Assembly (NCBI GenBank): GCA_029216955.1
Contig: JANAVB010006998.1
Coordinates: forward strand, 1,311,800 to 1,375,799
Origin: Iris pallida
Taxonomy: Eukaryota; Streptophyta; Magnoliopsida; Asparagales; Iridaceae
Direction: 5' to 3'
Length of the DNA stretch: 64,000 nt
Part shown: piece after piece, positions 45,339 to 57,439 of the stretch
Layout: every line of letters begins with the position of its first letter
Numbering within the stretch: position 1 is the first letter of the stretch
Made by a program: the position numbers and the translations under genes
The notes under the pieces: generated by a model
What the model saw: the letters and a program-made list of their open reading frames with translations, nothing else
Databases searched by the model: none
What the model was told of the DNA's origin: nothing

Positions 45339-48300
45339 TTACTTATCAACCCAATCCCCTTCACAACCTACTCTTTTATAACACACATTATCATCATCCC
45401 CAACATCAAACAACCCATCATTCAACAAAGCATTAGTAAAGGGATGATGTTCCATCGAATTATCCAGGTCTTCATCATCTTCATTGTGTAGATACTCTTT
45501 TGGACTAGTGGACAAAACAACGGACCATTGAGGATCAAGTTGGTCTTTTACATAAAATACTTGCTTGGCCTGCGAAGCTAAAATAAAACAATCTGATTTG
45601 TACCCAACTCGATTAAGGTTCACCGATGTGAAACCAAGTTCATCAACCTTAACACCCTTACTCTCGACCCAATCACACTTAAATACTGGAATGGTAAACC
45701 TATGATAATCGAGCTCCCATATTTCTTTGATAACTCCATAGAAACACATGTCCCCTACTATAGGATTCTTATCTTTCGAACTTGCAATCTGCATTGTTGT
45801 AGCTACAAGACTAACTCCACTATTTTGGCTAACTCGAGCATTGTCACGATCCTTCGTGTGGTAGCGGCAACCATTAATAACATAGCCAGAACATTTAAGT
45901 ACGTGGTGGCTAGGCCCTTGTGCTACCCACTTGACAGTTTCTGAGATGTCTTCTTTTACATTAAATGCACCATCAACCTGTACAAATTCAATATTATTAA
46001 TATTCTTTAACTTCTGAATAAGAAGAGTATAAATATATTGATTTTGCTTCAACTACTACCTTCTCCTGTAACCAATAGATAAACGTCTGATTGTGTTTGT
46101 CCTGCAACCACTTTCTATTTTTAGACTTGAGGGGATATTGTAACAGCAACCACTCCATATGCTCACTGTTAAGTTATTATAACAACTTATAATACAATTT
46201 TTCAACAATTTACATACAATGAATTAGAAAATTAGAAAATTTATGATAAAGATGCTTACTCAATATAAGGTTCAATTTCATCTGTGTTCTCCAAAACATA
46301 TAAATGTGCTTGTTGCCATTCTTCACGATCAACTGCTACGAGACGACCTCCAGGCAGAGGTTTTCCATCTTGAATGTTGCCCTTCCTTGCAAGGGGATTT
46401 CCTATTGCCTCAACATGTGATAGATACTCGCTACAAAATTCTATTGCTTCTTCCGCAATGTAACATTCTGCAATGCATCCTTCGGGACGGTTATGATTGC
46501 GCACATAACCTTTCAATGGTTTCATGCACCTTTCAAATGGATACATCCACGTTAAGAAAACGGGTCCACAAATCTTGACTTGTTCAACAAGATTGAGAGT
46601 TAAATGGACCATAATGTCAAAGAAAGACGGTGGAAAGTACTTTTCCAACATGCATAATGTGACCACAAGATCATTTTGAATATCATTTAGCATATTCACA
46701 TCTACCACTTTCTTACATATTGCATTGAAGAAGAAGCAAAACCGAGTAATAGCAACTCTAACCGGCTTAGGCAGAACTGAACGGATTGCCACGGGTAGTA
46801 ATTGTTGCATTAGTGCATGACAATCATGAGATTTCAGCCCATAAAGCTTCAAATCTTCCATTGAGACAAGATTTCTGATATTAGAAGAGTAACCTTCAGG
46901 AACCTTTATGTCTAACAATGTTTGACAAAATATCTTCTTCTCATCCTTTGTTAATGTATAACAAGCTCGCGGCAAATAAGTACGTTTTTTATCAAAATCA
47001 GGTTTTAGTTCGGTCCTTAGCCCCGTGTCCACAAGATCAAGACGAGCATTGACACCATCCTTTGTCTTTTCTGGAATGTTAAGCAATGTACCATAGATGC
47101 TCTCACAAACATTTTTCTCGATGTGCATAACGTCGAGTGTGTGGCGAACATGCAAGTATTCCCAATAGTCAAGTGTAAAGAAGATTGACTTCTTCTTCAT
47201 CCATCTTCTTTCACTAAACTTTGATGCTTTGCACTTTTCATGTTTCTTTCCCCAGGAGTTCGAAATTTGACCAACCTTTTCTAATATCTCTTTTCCGCTC
47301 AATGGTGTTGGAGGACCACGAAATTCCTGCTTACCATCGAAAACTTTCTTTTGACTGCGATACGGATGGTGGCGTGGGAGAAACCTCCTTGTACCAGTAT
47401 ACACATTTTTACCACTATGTTTCAGTCTAGGCGCATAAGTATCTTCCCCGCATATGGGGCAAGCATAATACCCCTTAGTAGTGCAACCAGAAAGATTTCC
47501 ATATGCAGGAAAATCGTTGATGGTCCACAACAATACAGCCTTTAAAGTAAAAAACTCTTGATTTTGTACATCATAAGCTTCAACTCCCTCTTCCCATAAA
47601 ACTTTCAAGTCCTCAACTAATGGTGCTAAATAAACATCAATATCATTGCCCGGTTGGTGTGGACCCGATATCAATAGCGACAACATCATGAATTTTCTTT
47701 TCATGCACAACCACGGCGGTAGATTATAGGTCACCAATATAACTGGCCAACAACTGTACTTACTACTAAGGGACCTATGTGGATTTATGCCATCAGCTGA
47801 AAGCGCCAGTCGAAGGTTTCTAGGTTCTTTTGCAAAATCTGGCCACTTCTGGTCAACTAGCTTCCATGATGAGGAGTCTGCAGGGTGACGTAGTTTGCCG
47901 TCAGCTACTCTTTCAGAAGCATGCCAAGTTAAGTCCCTTGATGTCTGTGAGGATTGAAACATCCGTTTAAACCGGGGAATGGGAGGAAAATACCATAGAA
48001 CTTTGGCAGGTATTTTTTTAATCGGAATTTGATGAGAACCATCATTTTCCTTCTTCCATCTTGATATTCCACAAGTGGGACATTCAGATAAATCGCTATA
48101 CTCTTTTCTATAAAGTATGCAATCATTGGGGCATGCATGAATCTTCTCATATTCCAAACCCAGAGCAGTCATTATCTTCTTAGCCTCGTACATTGATGAA
48201 GGTATTTCATTTTGTGTTGGTAACATATCATGAAGACATTTCAACAACTCAGAAAAGCTATTGTCAGACCACCCATATCTTCCTTTAATGTTATATAATC

Positions 48301-48748
48301 TCATCAATCCCGATAGCTTTGTATACTTTGAACAACCAGGATAAAGAGGCTTTTCGGCATCTTCAAGTAGAGATTTAAATGACTTGGGGTCACCAGAAAC
48401 ATGTTCATATGCCGCATTGACCATTTCTACAGCATCTGCAGCATCTTCAAAGGAGCCACCTTTATAGTTAGGTGCTTGTTCAGACCTTGATGCAAAGCTT
48501 GTCGATCCTCTGATAGGGTGTTCCTCACCATGACAAACCCATATTGTATAACTTCGATCGATACCCCTACTAAACAAGTGTTTTCTGACGTCCCCTGGAT
48601 TTTGGAATATCAAATTTCCACATCTTTCGCATGGACATCGAATAGAATTAGGATTATTTGAATGGAGTTTTGCAAACTCAAGAAACTCTTCCACTCCTTT
48701 CTCATATTCACTACACATTCTATCCTTCGACATCCATGATTTATCCAT
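45339..48748 (-). CDS. TNP2 transposase (Transposase_21 family) of CACTA-2
   Basis: The transposase that cuts and moves CACTA elements. Exons 46260-48748, 46060-46165 and 45339-45977 have GT/AG borders and join in frame to 3234 bases, that is 1077 residues plus stop, with no internal stop. Domains in order: a transposase-associated N-terminal domain starting MDKSWMSKDR with a C-x-C-x2-C cluster near residue 38; the TNP2 core with HACPNDCILYRKEY, LALSADGINPH, ACPICGEDTYAPRLKHSGK and TLDVMHIEKNVCESI; a DUF4218-like part (RVAITRFCFFFNAICKK); and a DUF4216-like part in exon 3 (GDMCFYGVIKEIWEL). The ATG at 48748 begins the family's usual N-terminus. It is likely functional and sits within complete terminal repeats. 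Confidence 0.92.
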
Positions 48749-51700
48749 TTTGGGCTAGATTAGAAAAAAAATACCTACAAAGGTCAATATAACATGTTAG
48801 CCATAATTTAGACATGGTTCACCTTGTCTCAGAAAGTAATGATGACGAACTCTACTTAGCAATATGCAAAGTGCAACTACAAAAGTTTTGGAGTAAAATA
48901 GAGGATACAAGGAACAAATGCAATATAAAATATTGTAAAAGTCTACCTGGGCTTTAGCATTCGATGACCGTAATCTCGTCCTCAAGCTCTGTTGTTCTTC
49001 CTTTCCTGCAATAAGAATGTGAGTGAGAAGGATGAGTGTCTATAAGGAGTATAACTGGACTCACTATTTGATAAAGTAACCAAGGCTTTGATATGAAGTT
49101 ATTTGATTGATAACTTAAAAATAACATAAATACTGTAAACAATGAGATCCAAGACCCTTAGTAACAGTGTAAACACTGCAAAAGAACATAAACACTGCAA
49201 AATTCGTAATCATCATGATGCTCCCGGCTACAACTATTCTTCTTCTTCAGTAAATTAAGATAGCTAACTGGTCTATATATAGTCACATATATTACACAAA
49301 TGTGGCTACAAAACTTGACTGCCAAGTGCAGTTAACTAAAAATGGCCACAAAGAATATATTATGTTTATCATGAAGTGATACCGACGAACTTACAAAGGA
49401 CAGGATGTGAGAATCAAGAAGGTTTAGAAGACTTCAAGAAGGTTTAGAAGACTGCAAGCATCAACCACAACCATAGACATTCAGAAACATCATATAATGT
49501 GAGTTCAGTAACGTTCTTAACAATGTAACTGTGAAATATACCAAACAGTGACATCAAAGAAAACGTAAAACGAGACGGCCACCGAAATATAAAGGTTAGT
49601 TTAAGAAGCTACAGAGACAACAGATAAACGCAATATATCGATCATTTTTAGTAAGTGAATGATCATTTCCGCCATGCCATCAGATTTACTACAAAGATTA
49701 AAAATGAGCTAAGATATCAAAGATATTTCCAATCTAGATGAGAAATAAATCGGCATGAATAATGAAATAAACAACTATCACTGCCAGCGCAATGAAATGA
49801 TACAATTCATCGCGGATTTTTTGAAGAACATTACCAGGCAGATTGACAATAAACAGACAGGTTACTTCTGGTATTCATGGAAAGTTAAAAAGGAAACTAG
49901 AACATATACTGATTTAAAGCGCTTATAATAATTACATCGGCCATCAACAGTCCATGCTTCTGTACCTTTTTTTTATAGACATATTTACATAAGGATCATT
50001 ATATATAGATAACATTAGTCACTGACGACCGCATACATGTACTATCCACTGCAAGTTGCATGTTTAGTTTCCAGATATATAGATAACATTAGTCACATAT
50101 ATTACATATTCAAATCTATAATAAGCTATATTCTCCCAAATTTATAAACTAACAATATAATGGGAAAGTTAAAATACGAATAAAGAATTTAATGGGTGAA
50201 CAAATTCAAAACAGGAAACTCAGCCAACACTGTTCAGTTATATATTCAAATCTCAGGTCATCAACAAAGTTAAAACTCAGCTTTATAGGAAAACAAACTC
50301 AGTCATATCATAACATATGGTTTCATACAAAGGAAAATTAGTTTGTTCATTTAGAGCATTCAGTGAATCAGTTAATAAAGTTCTCAGTCATAAGTTCATT
50401 TAGAGCATTCAGTCCTAGCCTATCACCAGTAATATAAATTTAACATTTCAGTTTATCATCAACTAACAAAACAACATGTAAACCTTGTTAAAAACTGGAA
50501 GGAATATAATAGGACCTCTAGTCCTGGTGGTTATATAACTACCATCTTATCGCTCCTCCTTACTAGTGTACCTATTGGCTTGTATTGCACTTTTCCAAAC
50601 CAGCTAAAACATTTTTTTTCTCATCTTGTCCTCAATTGGCGTTGTCTCCAACTTCACATGATTTTTCCCTTAATCTTGTCCTCAACTGCACATGTGAGAT
50701 ACGAAAATATATTATGGGACACGGGCAAATGATTTCACGTGTACATGATGAATGATGATATAGCTTTTGTAGGTGGTCTATCCAAATGAAATTTATCGAT
50801 CAAATTGGAAAAGTGGGCTAGGTGTTTGCATTTTATAGGGCAGGAAATAAATGAAAAGAAGGGTTAATGTAAATATTCCGCTGCCGAAACTTGAACCCTG
50901 GTCTCTCTGGTGAGAGGCGAGTATCCTAACCAACAGAACTACAATGGAATCTTGATATTAACCTATATTTTCACTTTATAACCTATATGATATACAATCA
51001 ATTTTTAATTGCTCCGAAGACTTATTTTTATACACTGTTAGGATTTTTCAGAATCCAGATGTAGAAGTGGCACTTTGTGTCCATATTAAATAAGCACTGT
51101 CGTGCGCAATTCATGCAGATTTAGGATAATAAGTGGGACATGGAAGTGATTTGCCGTTTGTGGAGTCTACAAATTCCATGGGAGGTGTGAGGAAATATCA
51201 TTGAGAACCTTACGAGGATTTTCATACCTTCTACTCTTATTTAATTGTTTATATGAAGAAGAAGATTTGAACTTGATCCGGATTCCTTACAACAAAGGAA
51301 GCACGTTCACTCTAAAAGTGTGGCCGTGTCCTGTCGGTCATGTATCGGACTCTCCTCAGACACTCCAAAATACACTAGGACACACCAAAATAGGTGTCGT
51401 GTCCGTTTCGCTGTGTTGTGTCGTATCCGCATCCGTGCAACATAGACTACAACCAAAGACAATTTTTTATGGCCAATAACTCATGCACCTTCCTATTTGT
51501 ATGAGGTGTACTGGCTACACAAGGGATTGCCTGCAGTGTTCTGAATCTGGATTTGGAGAGCATTGACACCAAAGAAAGAGAAAAGAAAAAGGAAAAGAAA
51601 AAAGAAAATGGTGTAGAAAAATCAAGATTCAGCTACCTACCAAGCAGATATTTTCATGGTCAGGAATAATATACACCACAAACACACCACCATACATGTC

Positions 51701-52020
51701 GTACCACAATTCTAGGCTTGAAGAGGGCATCATTCTGTTGAGATTGATGACATCATCAACCCCTAGTCCATTCGAAACTGGAACTGAAACCAATCTGTTA
51801 CCATTCGAAAACCCAACTCCCAATCAATCGAAAACACCCATTGAACCCACATAAACACCTTGTTAAATTTCTAAGTGTGTTTGTGGGTCAATCACGTGTT
51901 GGATTTGCAGAACCTACTGATTAAATTAGGATGATCGAAAAACCCTAAGTTGGCTGACACAAAAAAACCCTAAGTTGACACAAAAATCGAATTGTAGAGA
52001 GAAGAAATGAAAGATATTAT
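48749..52020. other. CACTA-2 region upstream of TNP2
   Basis: An AT-rich 5' region on the minus strand with no coding potential, apart from the tRNA-like sequence at 50876. It probably includes leader introns and the promoter. I could not place a TATA box with confidence. Confidence 0.4.
50876..50948 (-). pseudogene. tRNA-Glu (CUC)-like sequence
   Basis: The minus strand starts TCCATTGTAGTTCTGTTGG and contains GGTTAGGATACTCGCC, the anticodon loop CTCTCAC and GGTTCAAGT, ending CGGAA, 73 bases in all. Order and spacing match plant tRNA-Glu. Mismatches in the acceptor (A-C) and T stems point to a decayed copy or a tRNA-derived SINE head, not a working tRNA. Confidence 0.6.
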
Positions 52021-52500
52021 ACCGCATGGTGAAGATCGAAGTTGCCGCATGGTGAAAACGTCGGGGACGTCGTGTAGGCCGTCGAAGAGAGGGTTTTCTC
52101 GAGGGAGAGGGGACGTTGCGTAGGACGTTGGGTAGGCCGCCGAGGAGAGGGTTTTCTCGATGGAGAGGGGACGTCGTGTAGGCCGCCGAGGAGAGGGGAC
52201 GTCGCGTAGGACGTCGTATAGGCCGTCGAGGAGAGGGGACGTCGCGTTGGACGTCGTGAAGGTCGCCGAGGAGTGGGTTTTACTGTTTGGAGGGAGAGGG
52301 AAGAGGCCGGAGGGATGGAGGTTGATTTCTCATGGAGGAAGAGGGCGGAGGGAGGCTTTTCGAAGTGGAGGAAGAGGTCGGAGGGAGCGATTTCTCGAGG
52401 AAGAGGCCGGAGGGAGAGATTTCTCGAGGAAGAGGTCGGCTGGGGAGAGAGGGTTTTCGAAGTGGAGGGGGGGTTTTGTTATGTGCGAAGGGTTTTTTCA
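52021..52500 (-). repeat. GC-rich tandem repeats near the CACTA-2 5' end
   Basis: Repeated blocks such as GAGGGGACGTCGCGTAGGAC and GCCGTCGAGGAGAGGG, and later GGAAGAGGCCGGAGGGAG. CpG-rich, in contrast with AT-rich neighbours. On the minus strand it lies between the right terminal repeats and TNP2, where the leader of the transcript is expected. Confidence 0.75.
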
Positions 52501-52518
52501 GATCTGCTCTATTTGGTG

Positions 52519-52820
52519 CGAAACCGTCAACAAATTAATATTTTTAAAAGAAATTACGATAATGGCAGCTGAAATAGCCGCGGGAATTTTCCTGCACAGA
52601 CTTTAGTTGACGGTTATTATCAAAACGTCAATAAATAGATTTGTATTTCTTGACGGTTTCACTAAAACCGTCAACTATTATGGTATAAATTTGCTAAATT
52701 AACACAAAACGTGTGTTTCCTTGACGTATGTCTAAAACCGTCAAGGTTACCCATTTTAATGACGGTTTTCCACGACCGTCAATAAATAAACCGTCAAGAA
52801 AAGCCATTTTTCTTGTAGTG
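52519..52820. repeat. CACTA-2 right subterminal repeats and terminal repeat
   Basis: Copies of AAACCGTCAA and TTGACGGTTT as at the left end, ending TTTTTCTTGTAGTG at 52820. Confidence 0.9.
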
Positions 52821-52823
52821 AAG

Positions 52824-53288
52824 CCAAGGCTATGCCAAGCCTTGGACGATGGGACCGTGCATGCATTATGAAGTATTCATGCGGGCAACGCCTATGACTT
52901 AGGCTACGTTCATAACTTCGCCTACTCAGCTAACTTTCCTTCTCCAAAGCGACGAGACGAAGGATCGAGTGTCATTTTCAAAGCACGCCATGCACCAACT
53001 CTAAGCCGACCGTTGGACCTTTCCATATTCTAACTCAATTTGACCCGTCGGGATTATTCTCTTATCTATATAGATTTGTCTCTTTTATTATCAAGCCTAC
53101 TTGTGTAAGTTGAAAACATGTGATTTATTATGTGAAGGCTAAGATGAGGCAAGTTCACCGAAACTGCCCCACCTGAGCGAGCGGTCGCATCGACCGATTA
53201 ATGTCTTCGAGTCGCCGTTGTAAGGTTAAGTCCGAATGCCGTCGGCGTTTCGATTCCTTCGATTGACTGAGCGGGACGGGGCACTATA
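52824..53288 (-). repeat. LTR-C, right copy, second segment
   Basis: It resumes at GCCAAGGCTATGCC after the AAG duplication, matches 33601-34063, and ends GGGCACTATA (CA changed to TA). TTGTA follows at 53289-53293. Confidence 0.85.
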
Positions 53289-53289
53289 T

Positions 53290-54408
53290 TGTAGAAGCAT
53301 AGTAAATATGGGGTTCATGCGGATTATATTTACAAAGCTAACTGCATGAGTACTTTGGGCCAAGTTAGTCCGCATAAGGAAGAGCCGCATGACAGACTCG
53401 ACATACTCCTGTGGCCCATCTTCACCGTCTCTGATTATATTACAAAGCGGCCAAACTGATTTGGGCTGCAGAAGAAAGAGCTACTTATGCGGCCAAGCTG
53501 ATCAACCGCAAAAGTTTCTCTGACAAAGTTGAGAAACTTTGATAAAGCTGACAACTCTATCAAAACTGATAACTCTGACACATCTTGACAAAAAGAAGAT
53601 ATGACGTGACCTTTCGAAAAAGACAAAAAAATGTCATGTCACCAGACATAGGGCCCACGTGCCTAAACTTAGGGTCCACATATGTCATGCGGCCAAGAGG
53701 ACTGCAACCTGAGTCGCATGAGCCTTATGCGGCTCAATCTATCCGGTCCAAAATGTCTTCAAACTTCATGCGGCTAAGAATGACTGCGACCTGAGTCGTA
53801 TGAGCCTTATGCGGCCCAGAATGCAGGATCTATGCGGCTCAAAAGTCTCCAAGCTGCATGCGGACTGATGTCATTACTGGAGGGATACGTGGCTAAGGGA
53901 GACTGTGACCTAAACCGCATGAGTCTTATGCGGCCCAGCATGGCCGAGCACTAAAAGACCTATGTGGCCCAAAATGACCCAATCAGATTGATTATATTCT
54001 GTGATAGGGCACATGGCATGTTGACCAAGTCTCAACCACCCAGATTTCCTGTAAAAAAATCTTAACAAATCACTAGCTGGCAGCCAAAGAGTGAGTCTTC
54101 GTGTGCTGTTGTAGCCACGTGGCCATCTATGCGGCTCAAAATATCCATCACTATAAATAACAGGGTACCAGACCCATGCAAGAGTGTTGTCAATTTTCTC
54201 AAGAGTAAAGACAGTGTCTGACAGTCCAAGGAGTAAGGCAGATTTCCTACACTTCTTCAGAGCCTCCATTGTTACCCCCCAGAATTAAAACAAATTGTAC
54301 TTAAATTATTTTCTAGGATTTCTTTCTAGGCTCTCTGTTGTAATTTCAAAGTTTGCAATCAATATATAGTTCCTCTGTAGTTCTTGTGTTGATAATCAAT
54401 GGCAAGCA
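53290..54408 (+). repeat. LTR-B, 3' copy (1119 bp)
   Basis: It starts TGTAGAAGCATAG and ends GGCAAGCA, aligning with 4628-5745. It keeps the TATA box at 54152-54159 and the GCCGCATGA repeats. Its first four bases are shared with the target duplication of element C. Confidence 0.92.
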
Positions 54409-54647
54409 ATATATAGTTTGGGATGCTTTACTATTTTATGTCTGATGATCATACTTCTTGTACTTTGTATATTTGCTTGTAATTAAGGTAACTAGGATTG
54501 CTTGACCTCGGATTGACTGTTGGCTTATAGTAGTAACCCCCATGTCTTGACAGCTTATACGTAATTTTTTGGATATTAGAGTACTTTGGAATACGTAGCT
54601 GGCCTGGTCCGTCCCTACTTGCCAGTATTTTGGTTCTGGGCGTGACA
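54409..54647 (+). mobile_element. LTR-A, left copy, second segment
   Basis: It continues from ATATATAGTTTGGGATGC and matches 59978-60215, ending GGGCGTGACA. Element B lies between this segment and 4627. Confidence 0.88.
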
Positions 54648-54826
54648 TAGGATTTAGTGGTGGCCCATACATGTCTGATTTATCAGATATGTGGGGGTTA
54701 CTGATATTTAGATATCATAGTCATAATTCTCCTTTATTGATATCCTTCATATTATTCTCTGTCTCTGATTCTTTGACCTGATATCTGCCTTGATCGTTGA
54801 TCTTTCCTGTTCTTTTGATTTGATCA

Positions 54827-56290
54827 TTGTGTCCTTCCGCTTTTAGGGACACTATTCTTAATCCTTCCGATCATCTTATTTGGGTTCTGCCGATGGCAGG
54901 TCATCAATCTTATGTTAGACCACTTTTAGAGGATCAGCCTCAGCATTCAAGAGCAGAGTCGAGAGTCGACCTGAGGACAGTGGTGTCCGTCTATCCCGAT
55001 CAGCCAGATGTGTATGTGCAGTCAGTAGTTAGAGCAGAGGTAGTATCAGATCGTCCTGATGTACATGTATTCCTAGGGATCATGAAGAATACGATGGAGT
55101 CACAGCAACAACGAGATCTCGTTCTCCAGCAGAGTATTCAGATGTTGATAGACCGTAGTGGGCAAGGAATACCAGAGGTATTTCAAGCCGAGGACCTGCA
55201 ACCAGATGGAGTATAAATTGGAGCCAGGCAGTACCAGTCATCTAGTCAGTCAGTATATCGAGCCCGACCTACAGTAGAGGCAGTACGAGAGCACGAGCAT
55301 ATAGCTAGGAGGACTGCATCCAGAACTGTGGGTCGTAAGAGGTACCATGTACCCATGTCAGGCTTTCCTCCTCGACATTCCTCACCAGTACCTCCATACT
55401 AACACCAGGAGTTACCGGTCGTATGTTCCTTCTGTGGAAGGGGAGGACACACTCATCTTACTTATCGAAGGGCCAACTTTCTATGTTTGTCATGCGGATC
55501 ACTAGACCACATGATAGGGATTTATCCCTGGAGGAGTTTAGCTGGATTTTCGTCCTTCCAGTCTACAGTTACCCAGTTCGGGGTACCAACACCAGTTCAA
55601 CAGAAGCGAGCTCAGAGGCCTTCATCGACACGGTCCCATGCATTCCAGCAGGAGAGGCCTCAGCAATATATGTAGGTCCAGGCTCAGAGGCAGAGAGACC
55701 AGTAGTCTTAGGCAGAATAAGAAGCATGCACCTATTATAACAAGATATGGCATCTCAGATTAGGTTGTCTGACGGCCAATAGGCGATGCTTTTGCTATAG
55801 ATCGGAGGACCATTCAGTTAGCACTTGTCCCTATCTGACCTCTCGAGGATGACCAGTTACACCAGATATACCACCTCAGTCCTTTCAGTCGCATCAGTCA
55901 TCACCCCCAGCAGTGGATGAGTAGTTAGGACCAATACTAGATGTTCAGCCATTGGCACAGTATCCTCCGCCGTCGCAAGCTTATAGGGTCAGGCAGTGCA
56001 GAGTACAGTTGTATGCACAGTCTCAGGGGCAGCTCTAGTATCGGCATGAGGACAGTACCTAGGGAGTCTCAGGTACCATTTTATGGTCTTCTTTCAATTA
56101 TGCCCTTTTGATTTATCCTTCAGTAGCAGGCCAGGTAGTGGCAGTATATCTTGGGTTCTTGTCGGCGGTCTTGTATTCTACCGATATCAGGGGTACAACG
56201 GTCGACTTGACTTATTCGATGAGTGAATGAGAGTTTCTCGTCCTACTCTTCTGTCTTCGTATCTTGAGATACATGATATCTAACACATGT
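54827..56290 (+). pseudogene. Gag remnant of element A
   Basis: An open stretch at 54827-55216 (from MAGHQSYVRPLL in its middle) has helical parts such as MESQQQRDLVLQQSIQML. Later frames hold decayed knuckles: CSFCGRGGHTHLTYR (last Cys lost), CLSCGSLDHMIGI and CFCYRSEDHSVSTC. A further part resembling the run-up to a protease follows (GTILWSSFNYALLIYPS). Several stops and frame changes break it. No RT or integrase follows, so A is a non-autonomous or deleted gypsy element. Confidence 0.6.
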
Positions 56291-57439
56291 CTCGACTACG
56301 AAGATACGTCCTAGGTAGAGTCATGTCTTAGACTAAGTCATTGGTACCGACTTACTTTGAGACTTGATCCCTATCTATTTTGGGAGTCAGCGTAGGCCAG
56401 CGAGGGTGGGTCCCTACAAAACTGACTCAGGAGACAGAGTTATTCATATGCCTCCGGCCCTTCTTGATTGTGCTTGTGTTATTGCTTACGTATTTATTTA
56501 TATTACTATTTCCTTTATTTATTGCTTACGTATTTATTTGTATTACTGTTGCCTTCATTTACTTATATGTCATGCCTTATTTTATTGAGATACTCGTATT
56601 TTCTTGAGCTTTTGTTTTGGTTATCATGCTTGACTAGCTTTAGAAAATTCTAAAGAAGAAATTTTTCTAAGGATGAGAGAGTTGTGAGACTCATCTCATG
56701 GTATCAGTATTTATACACGGATACGTATTTTTGTACTGTATTTCATATTTTATTGGTTTTTAGAATGCTTTATATTTTTTTCAACTTATAGTTTTTTTCT
56801 TGGCCGACATACCGCCACTATACCAGTGTATATCGACGACATACCTATCACTCCCTTTTTTTATACGTATTTCTGTATATGTGTACAGAATTCTGACATT
56901 TGTCAGGTGATCAGTATTTTGACTTATTTTTCTTAGCGTTACCTTGGTTTAATCTTGACTTCGTTTAATTTGGTTTGGTCCAACTTGGCTTGGCTATGCT
57001 TGGTTTGGTTTGGGGTTGAGACGAGAAGGATTTTGTGTAAAAACCAATCTTTCCCTCTCTCTTCATGACTTCTCATTTATTTTTTCTTCTTCTTCTTCAT
57101 TTACTCCTCCCCAAACCCTAGGCAAGTACATCTTGCCAAATCTTGAACATTATTATTTTTTCTATTTCGTTTGTTTTATTCTCTTCCTTGCATAATTCTA
57201 AGCTTCTTTAGAACTTGGAGTTTTCGGTTTTGATGGTTACATTTTTGTAGATCTAAGTTTATAACTTTTTTTTGTTTTGATCTCTTAAACTTTGTTAGTT
57301 TTGAAATCTAAGTGTTCCATTGGTAGAAAATTTCATTCTACCTAAATTTGACTTTTGAAACCACTTGATTTTGATTTATTTTGAGTTAGTTATGCTACTT
57401 TTCGTGTTCATGGGTTCTCCATACCTTTTGGTGCTGTCG

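Larger units (their letters stand above)
38147..52820 (-). mobile_element. CACTA-2 (En/Spm) transposon, complete, 14.7 kb
   Basis: The ends are perfect inverted repeats: CACTACAAGAAAAATGGCTT at 38147 and its complement ending TTTTTCTTGTAGTG at 52820. The 3-bp duplication AAG occurs at 38144-38146 and 52821-52823; the empty site is preserved at 33591-33604. Subterminal TTGACGGTTT/AAACCGTCAA repeats lie at both ends. The genes read leftward: TNP2 (45339-48748), then a Transposase_24/Ulp1 gene (41148 to about 45190). Boundaries and most coding parts are intact, so this may be a recently active, perhaps autonomous, element. Confidence 0.95.
20555..53288 (-). mobile_element. Element C: minus-oriented non-coding LTR retrotransposon (LARD-like), with nested insertions
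   Basis: LTR-C copies occur at 20555-22029 plus 33204-34063 (left) and 36562-38146 plus 52824-53288 (right). The duplication TTGTA flanks it at 20550-20554 and 53289-53293. On the minus strand a TGGTATCAGAAC primer site follows the right LTR, so the right copy is the 5' LTR. The 2.5-kb internal part (34064-36561) has no retroviral domain, which fits a large retrotransposon derivative mobilised in trans. The left LTR carries element D and the right LTR carries CACTA-2. Confidence 0.85.
4628..54408 (+). mobile_element. Element B: Tat-lineage Ty3/gypsy retrotransposon, with nested insertions
   Basis: It is bounded by two direct LTRs (4628-5745 and 53290-54408). The left flank ATATA (4623-4627) equals the right flank ATATA (54409-54413), and removing B restores the sequence seen intact at 59965-59990. 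The order is LTR, tRNA-Arg-like primer site, ORF1, gag, protease, RT, RNase H, second RNase H, integrase, antisense ORF, polypurine tract. The second RNase H and the antisense ORF before the 3' LTR are known Tat-lineage traits. B's own sequence covers 4628-20554 and 53290-54408; the rest is element C and its insertions. All genes are broken, so B is non-autonomous now. Confidence 0.9.
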
